This document shows positions 35,670 through 45,383 of a stretch of 64,000 nt of DNA, piece after piece (the first letter of the stretch is position 1; each line of letters starts with the position of its first letter). The position numbers and the translations under genes were made by a program. Where the stretch lies: assembly GCA_029260555.1 (NCBI GenBank), contig JAJDCZ010000010.1, positions 21,305 to 85,304 on the forward strand. The letters run 5' to 3'. The stretch comes from Phycisphaerales bacterium. GTDB lineage: Bacteria; Planctomycetota; Phycisphaerae; Phycisphaerales; UBA1924. The notes under the pieces are model-generated. The model was not told where the DNA came from. It was given only the letters and a program-made list of their open reading frames with translations, and ran no database searches.

Positions 35670-37772
35670 CTATCCGAACAACCCTTCGCCTTGATTGGAA
35701 CCCAGCCTGAGACGAGGCTTGGGCTTGCCCTTGTTGGCGATACTTGACCGCTTGCGAGGTTGATCAGGCCGATTCTTGGGACTCTCAGCTTGCGTTTTCT
35801 TTTTTGTTGCAGCGGCTGAAGCCTTCGTCCTGGTTACAGCGGGTTTTGCTTTTGCTGATTTACGAGCTTCAGGATTGGATCGAGCTATTTTAGCTGGAGC
35901 AGATTGCGGCGAAGATGTAAGTGATGGTGGGGGAGGGGGGGAGGGGGGGGAGGGGGGGGAGGGGTTGTCACGGTCGATGATGAGTACGCCGTCATCGCCA
36001 TCGAGGCGGCCGTTGGTTTTGTCCTTGATAAAGTTGCCTTCGTCATCAAGCTGCGCATCTGCAATTTCAGTGCGCCGTTTTGCCTGTTTGAGTAGAGCAT
36101 CGTAAAGCTCCTGTGTATCTACACCAACCAGACTGTTGCAGGCCTTGGAGATTTCACCGATATAGCGTTCAAAAACATCGCGGCGTTGGCTTTCGCGTTT
36201 CATACGCTGGCGTCTGCGGAGGTAAGTTCCCAGTTTTCTGCCACATTCCTGCAGCGCGAGCCTCATTTCCTTGCGTATCTCGTCGTAATCTGCAATGGCT
36301 TCCTTTGATTCGCTCGTGAACGGCACCCAGACGCTGGCCATGTGAATCATGATGATCAGTGGCCCTTGAGGCAAGGCTCCGCGAGGTTGACTCAGGCCAT
36401 AGTTTTTCCACGACGACTCAGCCACACTTTTAAACGCACAGCACGCAGATTGCTGATAAAGCAACGGTACACGGTTGGCAAAGCGGATGATGGACACTTG
36501 TGATTCGCTGGGAATGTCGCCACCAAAGGCAACCGCAGCTTCGATCTGAAACGGATTGCCACGATACACCGCAGGGTTCCGAGTGGAAGCAGCATAAAAC
36601 TCCGCTTTCACGCCTTTGAGCAATCCCGCGAGCAGCTGCCTGACACCAATGGGGCTGAGGCAGTCGGTGGGGGGGCTTCGCAGTTTGGCGGATTGCAGAG
36701 CCTTGTAAATCTTTTCTATCGCAGCGTGGTCCAGTGATGAGATTGCGGTTTGAGATGTGATGGTTTTGTGTTTGCTGGTGGCAGCCTTGGCAATCTGTTG
36801 TACCACAGCTGGAGTCACTCGACAGAACTCATGCTTGAAAAAGCCACCCAGCTGGCGTTGATCGCTCTGCTTGAGCATGCGGAGGAATGTGCCAAGCTCC
36901 ACGCCGTAGGGATGAGGCTTGATCTCCTGTGTCTCTGGAGGCAACTCATCAACGGTACGCGGAAAGATAATGCGGTCTGCCAGCTCAGTGGTTTCGTGAA
37001 CGATGCTGATAATCTCTGCATCTTCTGAACAGTCTTCATCCAGAGCGATCTGATCAAGTGCAGGATCTTCACTGGCTTTGGCTGGCGGGATGTAGGTGAT
37101 TTTCGCGTGTGGGTTGGCGATGGCGGTTTGCTCAAGGTACGCATCGACGGAGGTTTTGCCACGCACATACTTGGCTTCAAGCTCGATGGCGACCTGTGTG
37201 CCTGTGCCTGATGATGTTTGGGGAAATTCCTCGGTTTCAATATCAAGGGTTACTTCGGGCTTGTTCTTTGTCGTGTCCATCGCCAGTTCGATGTGATGGG
37301 CGGGCTTTTTCTTGTGAGGCTTGGTGTGGATAACCATGGGTTTGCCGGTGGTCATCAGGCCATACATGCCAGCTGCGGAAATACCAATGCCCTGCTGACC
37401 TCTGGACATTTTGAGTTTGTGGAACTTTGAGCCATAGAGCAGCTTGCCGAAGATGTTTTCGACCTGCCTGCGGACGATGCCCGGCCCATTGTCCAGGATG
37501 GTAATGCGGTAGGTGCCTGATTTGGTTGCAGATGCAGGCGCGACGAGTTCGTCAATACGCACGGTGATATCAGGCAGGATTCCTGCTTCTTCACAGGCAT
37601 CCAGCGCGTTATCCACAGCTTCCTTGACGGTTGTGAGGAGCGCTTTACGAGGATTATCAAAGCCGAGCAAATGGCGGTTTTTTGCAAAAAACTCGCTGAC
37701 AGAGATTTCACGCTGCCCAGCTGCCATGGACTCTGCGTTTGCTCGACGAGAGGTTGTGTTCTTCTTGGCCAT
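35670..37772 (-). CDS. top6B: DNA topoisomerase VI subunit B
   Basis: From ATG 37772, preceded by a strong Shine-Dalgarno (GGAGGG), the product is 700 residues. The GHKL ATPase motifs are clear: VKEAVDNALDACEE, ITILDNGPGI, FGKLLYGSKF and SRGQQGIGISAAGM. A helix-two-turn-helix region and transducer domain follow (PLLYQQSACCAFKSVAESSW, GPLIIMIHMASVWVPFTSESKEAI). ATP binding closes the clamp that coordinates strand passage by subunit A. About 100 residues at the C-terminus are a low-complexity tail, first Pro/Ser-rich (encoded by a G-run tract) then Lys/Ala/Pro-rich. The frame is open a further 159 codons upstream but without family similarity. It heads an operon with top6A. Confidence 0.93.
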   Translation of the reverse strand: MAKKNTTSRRANAESMAAGQREISVSEFFAKNRHLLGFDNPRKALLTTVKEAVDNALDACEEAGILPDITVRIDELVAPASATKSGTYRITILDNGPGIVRRQVENIFGKLLYGSKFHKLKMSRGQQGIGISAAGMYGLMTTGKPMVIHTKPHKKKPAHHIELAMDTTKNKPEVTLDIETEEFPQTSSGTGTQVAIELEAKYVRGKTSVDAYLEQTAIANPHAKITYIPPAKASEDPALDQIALDEDCSEDAEIISIVHETTELADRIIFPRTVDELPPETQEIKPHPYGVELGTFLRMLKQSDQRQLGGFFKHEFCRVTPAVVQQIAKAATSKHKTITSQTAISSLDHAAIEKIYKALQSAKLRSPPTDCLSPIGVRQLLAGLLKGVKAEFYAASTRNPAVYRGNPFQIEAAVAFGGDIPSESQVSIIRFANRVPLLYQQSACCAFKSVAESSWKNYGLSQPRGALPQGPLIIMIHMASVWVPFTSESKEAIADYDEIRKEMRLALQECGRKLGTYLRRRQRMKRESQRRDVFERYIGEISKACNSLVGVDTQELYDALLKQAKRRTEIADAQLDDEGNFIKDKTNGRLDGDDGVLIIDRDNPSPPSPPSPPPPPSLTSSPQSAPAKIARSNPEARKSAKAKPAVTRTKASAAATKKKTQAESPKNRPDQPRKRSSIANKGKPKPRLRLGSNQGEGLFG
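35925..35966. repeat. G-run simple-sequence tract inside top6B
   Basis: A stretch on the + strand made almost entirely of runs of 4-8 G separated by single A bases; on the coding strand it encodes a Pro/Ser repeat (PSPPSPPSPPPPPS) in the tail of subunit B. It is capable of forming a G-quadruplex and is prone to length change. Confidence 0.85.
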
Positions 37773-37937
37773 GCCACCCTCCGTGGTGGTTGTTGTATCG
37801 GATAAATGTTGACTGAAAGACCAGCATAGCCTTCTGAGCCGCAGGCTGCAGGGAGATGGGAAGGGTGGGGGGATTGAAGTGGCATCTGACAAGAGTTGAA
37901 GGACGCATCCTGACAAGATAGGTGGTATGCTGCGGGA

Positions 37938-40133
37938 ATGAACGCTCTCCTGGCGCTGTACTTTGCCTGCGTGGTGGTCACAGATGATCTTCCCGTGGTG
38001 CGAGTTGTGGCTGACAACACCGTGATCACCGAATCGTGCAGACTCATGTTTGAGCCGGGGCGTGTGATTGAAGATACTGATTTCAATGGCGTGATCCATA
38101 TTGAAGCTGATGGAATCGTGGTTCAGCTTGCTGAGGGATCTGGTGCCTTGCGGGGGACGACATCGAATACGCCTTGGGATCAGATGAAGGGCATAGGCAT
38201 TCGCATCAACGGGCATCGTTCCGTGACGATTCGCGGCATTGAGTGTCACGGATTCAAGCTTGGCATCTGGGCGACCAATGCAGACGATCTGACAATCGAA
38301 AACTGCGATGTATCAAACGGCTATGCCCAGCGGCTGGGCTCCACGCCTCAGCAGGAAGACTCAAGCGACTGGCTTTTTCCACATGAAAATGATCAGAGGC
38401 AATGGGTAAGAAACTTTGGTGCTGGAATTGTTGTAGAGCAGAGCCGGGATATCACAATCAGCAATAGCTTTGCACGCAAGCGACAGAACGGCATCATCCT
38501 TGACGCTGTGAATCATTCTCGTGTCTTTGATAATGACTTCTCGTTTCTCTCGGGCTGGGGCCTGGCGATGTGGCGATCCAGCGACAACATGATCAGCCGA
38601 AATGCCTTTGATTTTTGCATTCGGGGGTACAGCCATGATGTCTACAACCGCGGGCAGGACTCTGCGGGAATCCTCATGTTTGAGCAGTGCAACAACAACG
38701 CCATACTGGAAAACTCAGTCACACATGGTGGCGATGGCTTTTTTGGATTCGGCGGCAAGGCATCACTCAATCATGCAGAGCGAACGGGCAATAACGCCAC
38801 GATTTTGGCAGGAAATGATTTTTCGTATGCTGCTGCGCATGGTATTGAGCAGACCTTCAGTTTCGAAAACCTCATCATTGGAAACCGTCTGGAATCTAAT
38901 GCAATCTGTGGTGTGTGGGGCGGGTATTCACAGAATATGACCATCATGGGCAACCTGATTATATCAAATGGTCAAAAGGGGTATGGCCTGGAGCGCGGGG
39001 GGATCAATATTGAACATGGTGCTGAGAATGTCATCAAAGCCAACCGATTCAGGAACAATGCTTGTGGCGTGCATCTCTGGGATGATGATGATGCTGGGCT
39101 GCTGGAAAAACCCTGGGCAAAGGCGAATCACAAAGGCTCAGTTGACAATGTGATCAGCGATAATGAATTTGACGGGGATGCGGTGGGGATTCAGCTTCGC
39201 GAGACGCGAACTACGCGCATGGACAGGAATCAGTTTCAGGCTGTGGCTGTGCATGTTTCGGGTGAGGATCTTGATGAATCGGATGGTGTTCTGGATAATG
39301 AAGCCAGGGCTGATGTTGTTCAAAAACCCCTGCCAGATCTTCCTGAAGCGATTGGTAATGCGAGGCCGATCGGAAAGCGGGCGAATCTGGCGGGCAGAGA
39401 GAACATTATCATGGGAGCATGGTTTCCATGGGACCATGTTGAACCGATGGCAAGGCTTGGGTTTGTCGAGGGTGGCAAACATACCTGGGATCTGTTCAAT
39501 ATCGCACTGGATGATGTGGTCGTGCAGGGTGAGGATGTAGTGGTCACCAGCCAGCCGGCTACAGATGCACAATCGCCAGGCAAAGTCACAATCGATGGCT
39601 CAAAGCCTGGTGTTCATCCATACACAATCACAATCAAAGCCAACAAGAAGATGCAGGTTTTGTCCGAAATCATCACGACAACATCCTGGGAGGTCACGGT
39701 CTTTGCGTGGGATGACATCGATCCGCGTGTTGATGTCAAAGCCTGGCGAGAACTTGCAGAGCACGGTGTGTCCAGGTCCAACCTGGCGGAGATAAACTTC
39801 AAGTTTGCAGGCGGTGGGCCTGCGGATGTCGGACTGATTACGCCAGATGATGCAGCAGACAGCATTTCAAGCGATCACTTCGGACTTATTGCACGAACTG
39901 AGATCCTTTTGTCACCGGGGCGTTGGCGCGTTGTGACAAAAAGCGACGATGGTGTGCGTGTCAGTGTCAACGGCCAAGCGGTGATTGACAACTGGACCTG
40001 GCATGGTCCAACCCGCGATCAAGGCGAGTTTGAAGTTCACGACAGCGAGCCAGTGTTGATCAAGGTTGAATACTTTGAGATCAATGGCTATGCGACACTG
40101 AGTCTTGCTTTGGAGCCTGTTTCAACGCCTTGA
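37938..40133 (+). CDS. Secreted right-handed beta-helix protein with C-terminal PA14-like domain
   Basis: 731 residues with a short N-terminal signal (MNALLALYFACVVV). Residues about 60-440 contain NosD-like parallel beta-helix repeats, seen as recurring N-x-I/V and NxF patterns (IENCDVSNGY, ISNSFARKRQNGIILDAVNHSRVFDNDF, NAILENSVTHGGDGFFGFGG, NVIKANRFRNNACGVHLWDD). The C-terminal about 110 residues resemble a PA14 sugar-binding domain (WRVVTKSDDGVRVSVNGQAVIDNW). The family includes polysaccharide lyases and epimerases; no catalytic residues can be assigned here. It is transcribed away from top6B with 165 bp between starts, and converges on the GH31 gene, so a role in extracellular polysaccharide processing is reasonable but inferred. 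Confidence 0.8.
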   Translation: MNALLALYFACVVVTDDLPVVRVVADNTVITESCRLMFEPGRVIEDTDFNGVIHIEADGIVVQLAEGSGALRGTTSNTPWDQMKGIGIRINGHRSVTIRGIECHGFKLGIWATNADDLTIENCDVSNGYAQRLGSTPQQEDSSDWLFPHENDQRQWVRNFGAGIVVEQSRDITISNSFARKRQNGIILDAVNHSRVFDNDFSFLSGWGLAMWRSSDNMISRNAFDFCIRGYSHDVYNRGQDSAGILMFEQCNNNAILENSVTHGGDGFFGFGGKASLNHAERTGNNATILAGNDFSYAAAHGIEQTFSFENLIIGNRLESNAICGVWGGYSQNMTIMGNLIISNGQKGYGLERGGINIEHGAENVIKANRFRNNACGVHLWDDDDAGLLEKPWAKANHKGSVDNVISDNEFDGDAVGIQLRETRTTRMDRNQFQAVAVHVSGEDLDESDGVLDNEARADVVQKPLPDLPEAIGNARPIGKRANLAGRENIIMGAWFPWDHVEPMARLGFVEGGKHTWDLFNIALDDVVVQGEDVVVTSQPATDAQSPGKVTIDGSKPGVHPYTITIKANKKMQVLSEIITTTSWEVTVFAWDDIDPRVDVKAWRELAEHGVSRSNLAEINFKFAGGGPADVGLITPDDAADSISSDHFGLIARTEILLSPGRWRVVTKSDDGVRVSVNGQAVIDNWTWHGPTRDQGEFEVHDSEPVLIKVEYFEINGYATLSLALEPVSTP

Positions 40134-40215
40134 CAAACTAACTACACTATCATGCGAACCGCTACTGTGCAGTTGATGGTTGGAAGCTTATAGATTTTAT
40201 CTGCAGATGCAGTTT

Positions 40216-42414
40216 CTAGTTTGGACGGGGGATCCGGCTCAGATCAATCTTCACACCCTCGCCTCGCGTGCCTACGCCCACAGCATCGGGCTGTTCATGG
40301 TCCATTCGCACACGCACGGTCAGAGGTTGGTCTTTTATGGAGTTGGAAAGGCCGTCGTGCTCGACGATGACCTGAATGGTGATGACATCGCCGGCTTTCT
40401 TAGCGATAAAGCGAGTCATGCGGTACTGACCCTCGAGATATTCAAAGCCATCGCCAGCATCTTCATAGAGTGTGCCTTGGGCATGGCCTGATTTATCCAG
40501 AGAGACGATCAGCGTCAGGGGGGGGTCAGCAATTTCAGAGACATGCTGCATGATTGGCCCGGTGGGGATGATTGAGCCGCCTTTGATGTAGAGAGTGGGG
40601 AGATCAGGATTGGTTGAGCCACTCAACAGCAGCTTGCGCCAGATGCCTTTGGGCATGACAGGGGCGCGGTCTGCGTTTTTTGTGACCTGAGCAGAAATCA
40701 GCAGCCCATCGCCCAGCAAGAATGAGTCGTCCTCACTTCGGAGTGCAGGATCGGCGGGGTCTGCAAAGAACACTGGTCTGGCGATGGGGAGTCCGTTGAT
40801 GGATGCTTCATGAAAGAGTGTGTAGTAGTAGGGGAGCAGTTCATATCGTCTTTCGATTGCCTGGCGGCTGGTGACTTCGACTTCCGCACCAAACATCCAG
40901 GGTTCCTTGTCGCGGTTTTGCACAGCAGTGTGTGCACGGGCGAAGGGGAACATGGCACCGAATCCCATCCACCGGGCAAACATTTGCGCATCGCCGTCGC
41001 CACCGAAGCCTCCGATGTCTGGCCCGGCAAAGGGCTGGCCGGAAAGACCCAGATTGAGCACCATGGGAATGGATGCTTCAAGATCATGCCAGTTGGCGGT
41101 GTTGTCGCCGGTCCAAGCTGCACCAAAGCGTTGCCCACCGATGAATGCATCTCGGCTGAGCACAAAGGGTCTGCGACCTGGCTGGGCACGCATCACGCCT
41201 TTTTTCGTGGCCTGGACCATGAGTTGGCCATAGACATTGTGGTACTGGGCGTGGGGGCCTGGGCCTCCGAGATCCTCGTCCGCTTCATGGCGGTTGTCGA
41301 CAGGCATGGTTTTGGTTTTGACATTGAAGACCGCGGGTTCGTTCATGTCATTCCAGACGCCATCGATGCCTTGGGCGATAAAATCGGTGTAAAGATCTGC
41401 CCACCAGGCCCGTACATCGGCGCGCGTGAAATCAGGAAAGACGCACCAGCCGGGCCAGACTTCACCCTGATAGACTTCGCCTTCAGCGGTTCTGACCCAG
41501 GCGTCGATTTCTGTGCCTGAGTCGTAAACGCTGAATCCGGGTTCAGCTTTGACACCAGGGTCGATCATCCACACAGTGTGAAAGCTTTGGTTGTGTAGAT
41601 CATCGTTGAGAGTCTTGGGATCTGGGAATCGATCTGAATCGAAGGTGAAGATGCGATATTCGTCCATGTAGTGGATGTCGAGCCAGATCACATCGCATGG
41701 GATTTTGCGATTGCGGAACTCAGATGCGATATCACGCACGCGAGAATCCGGGTAGTACGAATATCGGCACTGGTGATACCCGATAGCCCACTTTGGTGGC
41801 ATCTCCATGCGGCCAACGAGATCTCCCAACGCGATGAGGACTTCTTGAGGCGAATCCCGATCAATGATGATGACGGGATAGGCTGGGCCATCGGAAATGA
41901 AATGGATTCCATCGGTCAAGTTAATGCGTGTCCGCCAGGCGGTGTCAGCCAGGACACCAAAGGCTGAGCCATCGGGTCGAACCGCCAATACCCACGGATG
42001 GGACTGGTACAGGGAGGGTGATTTTTCGTCATAGCCATAGGCATCGGTATTCCAGAGTGTTGTTGAGCGGCCATTACGAAGCAGTGGGCCTGGAACTTCA
42101 CCGGTGCCATAGAGGCTGGTGCCTTTTGAGATTGAGATATTGAAACCGACGCGGCCTTTGGCATCGGTTGAAAACTCAGGCACGACGGGAAAATCCTGGG
42201 GAGCGGGGCCCAAGGCAGGCGTGGGTGCGATGATGGCCAGCGATGGTGGGGGGGATTTGGCAATATCCATACTGGGTGCAAAGCGCACGATTCGATCGCC
42301 GATGCGTACGCCATGGGTCTGGGTGATATCTGCATGGGCTGAGTTCAGTGAGCCAAGGGCAGAAAAAGCCATTGCCAGAACGATTTTCAGCGTCTTGAGT
42401 TGTGTATTTATCAC
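40216..42414 (-). CDS. Secreted glycoside hydrolase family 31 (alpha-glucosidase-like)
   Basis: From the GTG at 42414 (GGGAG 8 nt upstream) the product is 732 residues with a signal peptide ending NSAHA. TTG or GTG starts at 42450/42447 lack a ribosome site. GH31 motifs are present: WAIGYHQCRYSYY, IWLDIHYMDEYRIFTFD, the nucleophile segment GVWNDMNEP (about residue 355) and the acid/base segment FGAAWTGDNTANW (Asp about 435), followed by RYELLPYYYTLFHEA. These enzymes release alpha-linked glucose or xylose from oligosaccharides. It faces the GH13 gene in divergent orientation across about 200 bp, which suggests joint control of alpha-glucan use. Confidence 0.93.
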   Translation of the reverse strand: MINTQLKTLKIVLAMAFSALGSLNSAHADITQTHGVRIGDRIVRFAPSMDIAKSPPPSLAIIAPTPALGPAPQDFPVVPEFSTDAKGRVGFNISISKGTSLYGTGEVPGPLLRNGRSTTLWNTDAYGYDEKSPSLYQSHPWVLAVRPDGSAFGVLADTAWRTRINLTDGIHFISDGPAYPVIIIDRDSPQEVLIALGDLVGRMEMPPKWAIGYHQCRYSYYPDSRVRDIASEFRNRKIPCDVIWLDIHYMDEYRIFTFDSDRFPDPKTLNDDLHNQSFHTVWMIDPGVKAEPGFSVYDSGTEIDAWVRTAEGEVYQGEVWPGWCVFPDFTRADVRAWWADLYTDFIAQGIDGVWNDMNEPAVFNVKTKTMPVDNRHEADEDLGGPGPHAQYHNVYGQLMVQATKKGVMRAQPGRRPFVLSRDAFIGGQRFGAAWTGDNTANWHDLEASIPMVLNLGLSGQPFAGPDIGGFGGDGDAQMFARWMGFGAMFPFARAHTAVQNRDKEPWMFGAEVEVTSRQAIERRYELLPYYYTLFHEASINGLPIARPVFFADPADPALRSEDDSFLLGDGLLISAQVTKNADRAPVMPKGIWRKLLLSGSTNPDLPTLYIKGGSIIPTGPIMQHVSEIADPPLTLIVSLDKSGHAQGTLYEDAGDGFEYLEGQYRMTRFIAKKAGDVITIQVIVEHDGLSNSIKDQPLTVRVRMDHEQPDAVGVGTRGEGVKIDLSRIPRPN

Positions 42415-42543
42415 GCAAAATGCTCCCGATAACACTTGTTTATGCACCAAAGCGGATTTTGGTGCTTGAGACTCAAAAATTTGCAGCCAAATGCCAAGCA
42501 GGGCTATGAATCTGGCCGCGAATGATCCATAATAGAAAAGGGT

Positions 42544-42566
42544 AGCACCATTGAGGAGATGGTGCT
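42544..42566. promoter_or_regulatory. Inverted repeat in the GH31/GH13 divergent control region
   Basis: AGCACCAT (42544-42551) and ATGGTGCT (42559-42566) are perfect reverse complements around TGAGGAG. It lies 45 bp before the GH13 start, between the two divergent genes, and could be an operator or a leader hairpin. No regulator gene is nearby. Confidence 0.4.
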
Positions 42567-42610
42567 GATATCAAGAGCGAACAAGAAACGCATTCGGGGC
42601 AAGTTACACC

Positions 42611-45376
42611 ATGAGAGTTATTGCATCATCGGCGGGGTCAAGTTTACGAGCGCACATGATCTGCGGGTTTCTTGCCTGTATGGGCTTGGGGCGGTTTGCG
42701 ATTGCAGATGACAATCCGGTGATTTTGCAATGGTTTGAAAACAAGTGGGAGCACATTGAACGCAAAGTGCCTGATTTTTTCATGGCTGGCTATGGCGCGG
42801 TGTGGCTTCCACCACCTTCCAAAGCTGCCGGTTCAACTAGTGTCGGGTACGATGTTTTTAATCGGTTCGATCTGGGCAGGCCGTTGTCTGAAACTGCGTA
42901 TGGCACCGAGAATGATTTTCATGCAGTGATTGATGAGCTCCATGCTGCCAACGGGCAGGTCTACATCGATACGATCATGAATCACAATAACATGCGCAAT
43001 ACATCAGCATCTTTCCAGGCAGCGGGGGGGTACCCCGGATTCTGGATGGCATCAGGCAATCCACCTGTGAACAAGCAGCCTACCGATCCGTGGGGTGATT
43101 TTCATGCAGGGGTTGCATCTGGCTATCTCCAATCTGAAAACCCGGGCGGCGCACGCTATGACCTGATCAAGGGCGATCTGGTTGCGCTTATTGATATTGC
43201 GCAGGAATCAAACAACCAATTCATTCGCCATCCTGTGCAAACAGGTGATCCTCAGAACATCCCAGCAGGGACCATTTACAACAAGCCCGATCCCAGCAAT
43301 GCCCGCTTTTATCCGGATCTTGGGCTGCCGGGATTTACCTTCTGGAACCCAGGAGCTCATGGCTTTGGTTCACAGCAGTTTACCATTTACCCATTCAATA
43401 CAGCTGATCCCATGCAGGGCGATGCGGTGACAGACAACACCACAGGGCTGCTCATGCGCTGGTCACAGTGGATGTGTGATGAGTTTGGTATTGACGGGTT
43501 TCGTCTTGATGCAGCCAAGCATGCTCCCAACTGGTTCTGGGACATGTTCTGGGATTCAGCGGTCTATCTCAGAAGAACCACGCCTGACAATCGTCAGGTT
43601 ACACCTTTCAGTTTCGTAGAAAGCGTTGATAGCAACAGCTTCACAGCGAATAACTACACACGCAAAAATGATGGCTTTGGCAATCGTGATGCACTGGACA
43701 TCAACGGTGCTGGCAAACTCAGGGATCTGGTCAACGCCAATGGCCTGGGTACATGGAATAATGTTTTTGACAACAACTCCGGGCATATTGATGGCTTTGA
43801 CGACGGTTTTCAGAACGGTTCACTGGGTGTAAACCATGTCTTCAGCCATGACAATGGCTCGGTGGGCAATGGGGGGTCTTTGCCGCCGTTACCCAGTGAC
43901 AAGCAGATGGGCTTTTTTACATATGCCTATATGCTGATGCGCCCGGGCAGAGCCATTGTGTATCACAATGCTCGAGGCATCGTCAATCGATCAGGCGGGT
44001 TCTATCCCCGCGAGGGTGTGTCTGTTGCACTGGGGCTGAACCCATCTAGTGGCTTGCTTGACAGCCGCCTCACCAAACTTGTACAGATTCATACCTGGGT
44101 CGGTCGCGGGCAATACTTTCCACTTAACAGCACCGATCCACAGAATCAGTCCATGAATGATGTGCTTATCTTTGAGCGGGCCAGTCCGATTGGTGGTGGG
44201 GCCAGAGTGGGCAATGTGTTGGTGGGGGTCAACGACCGTTACGATGCCGGTACTCAGACACGCAATGTGCTGACCTCGTTTTCGCCCGGCACCAGGCTTC
44301 ATGAGCTCACCGGAAATTCTGCCAATCCAACGGTCGATCCGTCTGGTACGATTCCCGAGTTGCTGGTTGTCAATGGGTCAGGGCGGGTGACAATCACGGT
44401 GCCGAACAATCGTTCGAGTGCTGGCGAGCACAACCTTGGTTATGTGATTTATGCACCGGCACTGCCAACGGGTTCGCTTCAGCTTAGTAATGTGTCAGGA
44501 ACCATCCCGGCTGATCCGCCTCAGGCGCCAGCGTATTTCCGCAGACTCAATGATGTCGATGTGATCTCGGCTGATACATTCAGTATCCAGCTCATCACCA
44601 CGCAGACCGACACGCAAGACCCCAACACCGATGACGATGCTCTATTCCTCATCGATCAGGGGTATGTCGATTACAACAACAACGGCCAGGATGATTTCAA
44701 CGCAACGAACCTTGTCTTTGGAGGCTATGAACGCTTTGCAACCACCTATCTGCCTCTGTTTGGTTCTGCAAACAATATCGGGCAGTATGTGCAGGCCATT
44801 GACGCCACTTTACTCAGCGAGGGGTACCACTATCTGACAGTGGCAGGACTGAGGCATCGGACAGCGGGTTCACCTTTGTTCCGTGAATGGCGCAAGGTGA
44901 TTTATGTGGATCGACTGCCGCCTGCGGTGCTATTGGATAATCCAACAGAGGTTGTTACCTCAACCTCCCATGAGTTCACCATGCGTGCTCTGGACAGAAC
45001 CACGAAACGCATTCATCTGCTTTTGGATTTGCCTGCGGGTCAAGATCCGATCGCTGCAGCGGATGTATTCAACGCAGCGGCTCCTCGAGATCGATTTGAA
45101 TGGCGCATGATTCTTGCCGGGCTGACTCATGGATGGCACAAGCTGACGCTGGTGGCGTTTGAAGTCAACGATACTTCCAGTGTGACGGAATATGATGTCT
45201 TTGTTGATATATGCCAGGCTGATGTAAATAACGATGGCAGCGTCGATGTGCTGGACTTCTTTGCCTTCATCGTATTTTTCAACTCAGGGAGCCTGGAAGT
45301 AGACTTCAACCAGGATGGCAACATTGATGTGCTGGATTTCTTCCAGTTCATCGTCGAGTTCAACGCGGGTTGCTAA
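42611..45376 (+). CDS. Secreted GH13 alpha-amylase-family enzyme with C-terminal dockerin-like tag
   Basis: 921 residues. After a signal peptide (ending RFAIA) comes a GH13 barrel: YGAVWLPPPSKA, VYIDTIMNHNNM (region I), GFRLDAAKHAP (nucleophile Asp, region II), FSFVESVDSN (acid/base Glu, region III) and HVFSHDNGS (region IV). It should hydrolyse alpha-1,4-glucans outside the cytoplasm. Beta-rich domains follow. The last about 60 residues hold two EF-hand-like repeats, DVNNDGSVDVLDFFAFI and DFNQDGNIDVLDFFQFI, ending in Gly-Cys, a dockerin-like tag of the sort seen on many Phycisphaerae secreted proteins. It is divergent from GH31. The stop lies 7 bp from the end of the convergent adenylate kinase gene. 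Confidence 0.93.
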   Translation: MRVIASSAGSSLRAHMICGFLACMGLGRFAIADDNPVILQWFENKWEHIERKVPDFFMAGYGAVWLPPPSKAAGSTSVGYDVFNRFDLGRPLSETAYGTENDFHAVIDELHAANGQVYIDTIMNHNNMRNTSASFQAAGGYPGFWMASGNPPVNKQPTDPWGDFHAGVASGYLQSENPGGARYDLIKGDLVALIDIAQESNNQFIRHPVQTGDPQNIPAGTIYNKPDPSNARFYPDLGLPGFTFWNPGAHGFGSQQFTIYPFNTADPMQGDAVTDNTTGLLMRWSQWMCDEFGIDGFRLDAAKHAPNWFWDMFWDSAVYLRRTTPDNRQVTPFSFVESVDSNSFTANNYTRKNDGFGNRDALDINGAGKLRDLVNANGLGTWNNVFDNNSGHIDGFDDGFQNGSLGVNHVFSHDNGSVGNGGSLPPLPSDKQMGFFTYAYMLMRPGRAIVYHNARGIVNRSGGFYPREGVSVALGLNPSSGLLDSRLTKLVQIHTWVGRGQYFPLNSTDPQNQSMNDVLIFERASPIGGGARVGNVLVGVNDRYDAGTQTRNVLTSFSPGTRLHELTGNSANPTVDPSGTIPELLVVNGSGRVTITVPNNRSSAGEHNLGYVIYAPALPTGSLQLSNVSGTIPADPPQAPAYFRRLNDVDVISADTFSIQLITTQTDTQDPNTDDDALFLIDQGYVDYNNNGQDDFNATNLVFGGYERFATTYLPLFGSANNIGQYVQAIDATLLSEGYHYLTVAGLRHRTAGSPLFREWRKVIYVDRLPPAVLLDNPTEVVTSTSHEFTMRALDRTTKRIHLLLDLPAGQDPIAAADVFNAAAPRDRFEWRMILAGLTHGWHKLTLVAFEVNDTSSVTEYDVFVDICQADVNNDGSVDVLDFFAFIVFFNSGSLEVDFNQDGNIDVLDFFQFIVEFNAGC

Positions 45377-45383
45377 AAACGGA

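Noticed and set aside
37773..38249. N-terminal extension of the topoisomerase VI B frame
   Set aside because: Extends into the opposite-strand beta-helix gene and has no family similarity; ATG 37772 has a strong Shine-Dalgarno sequence.
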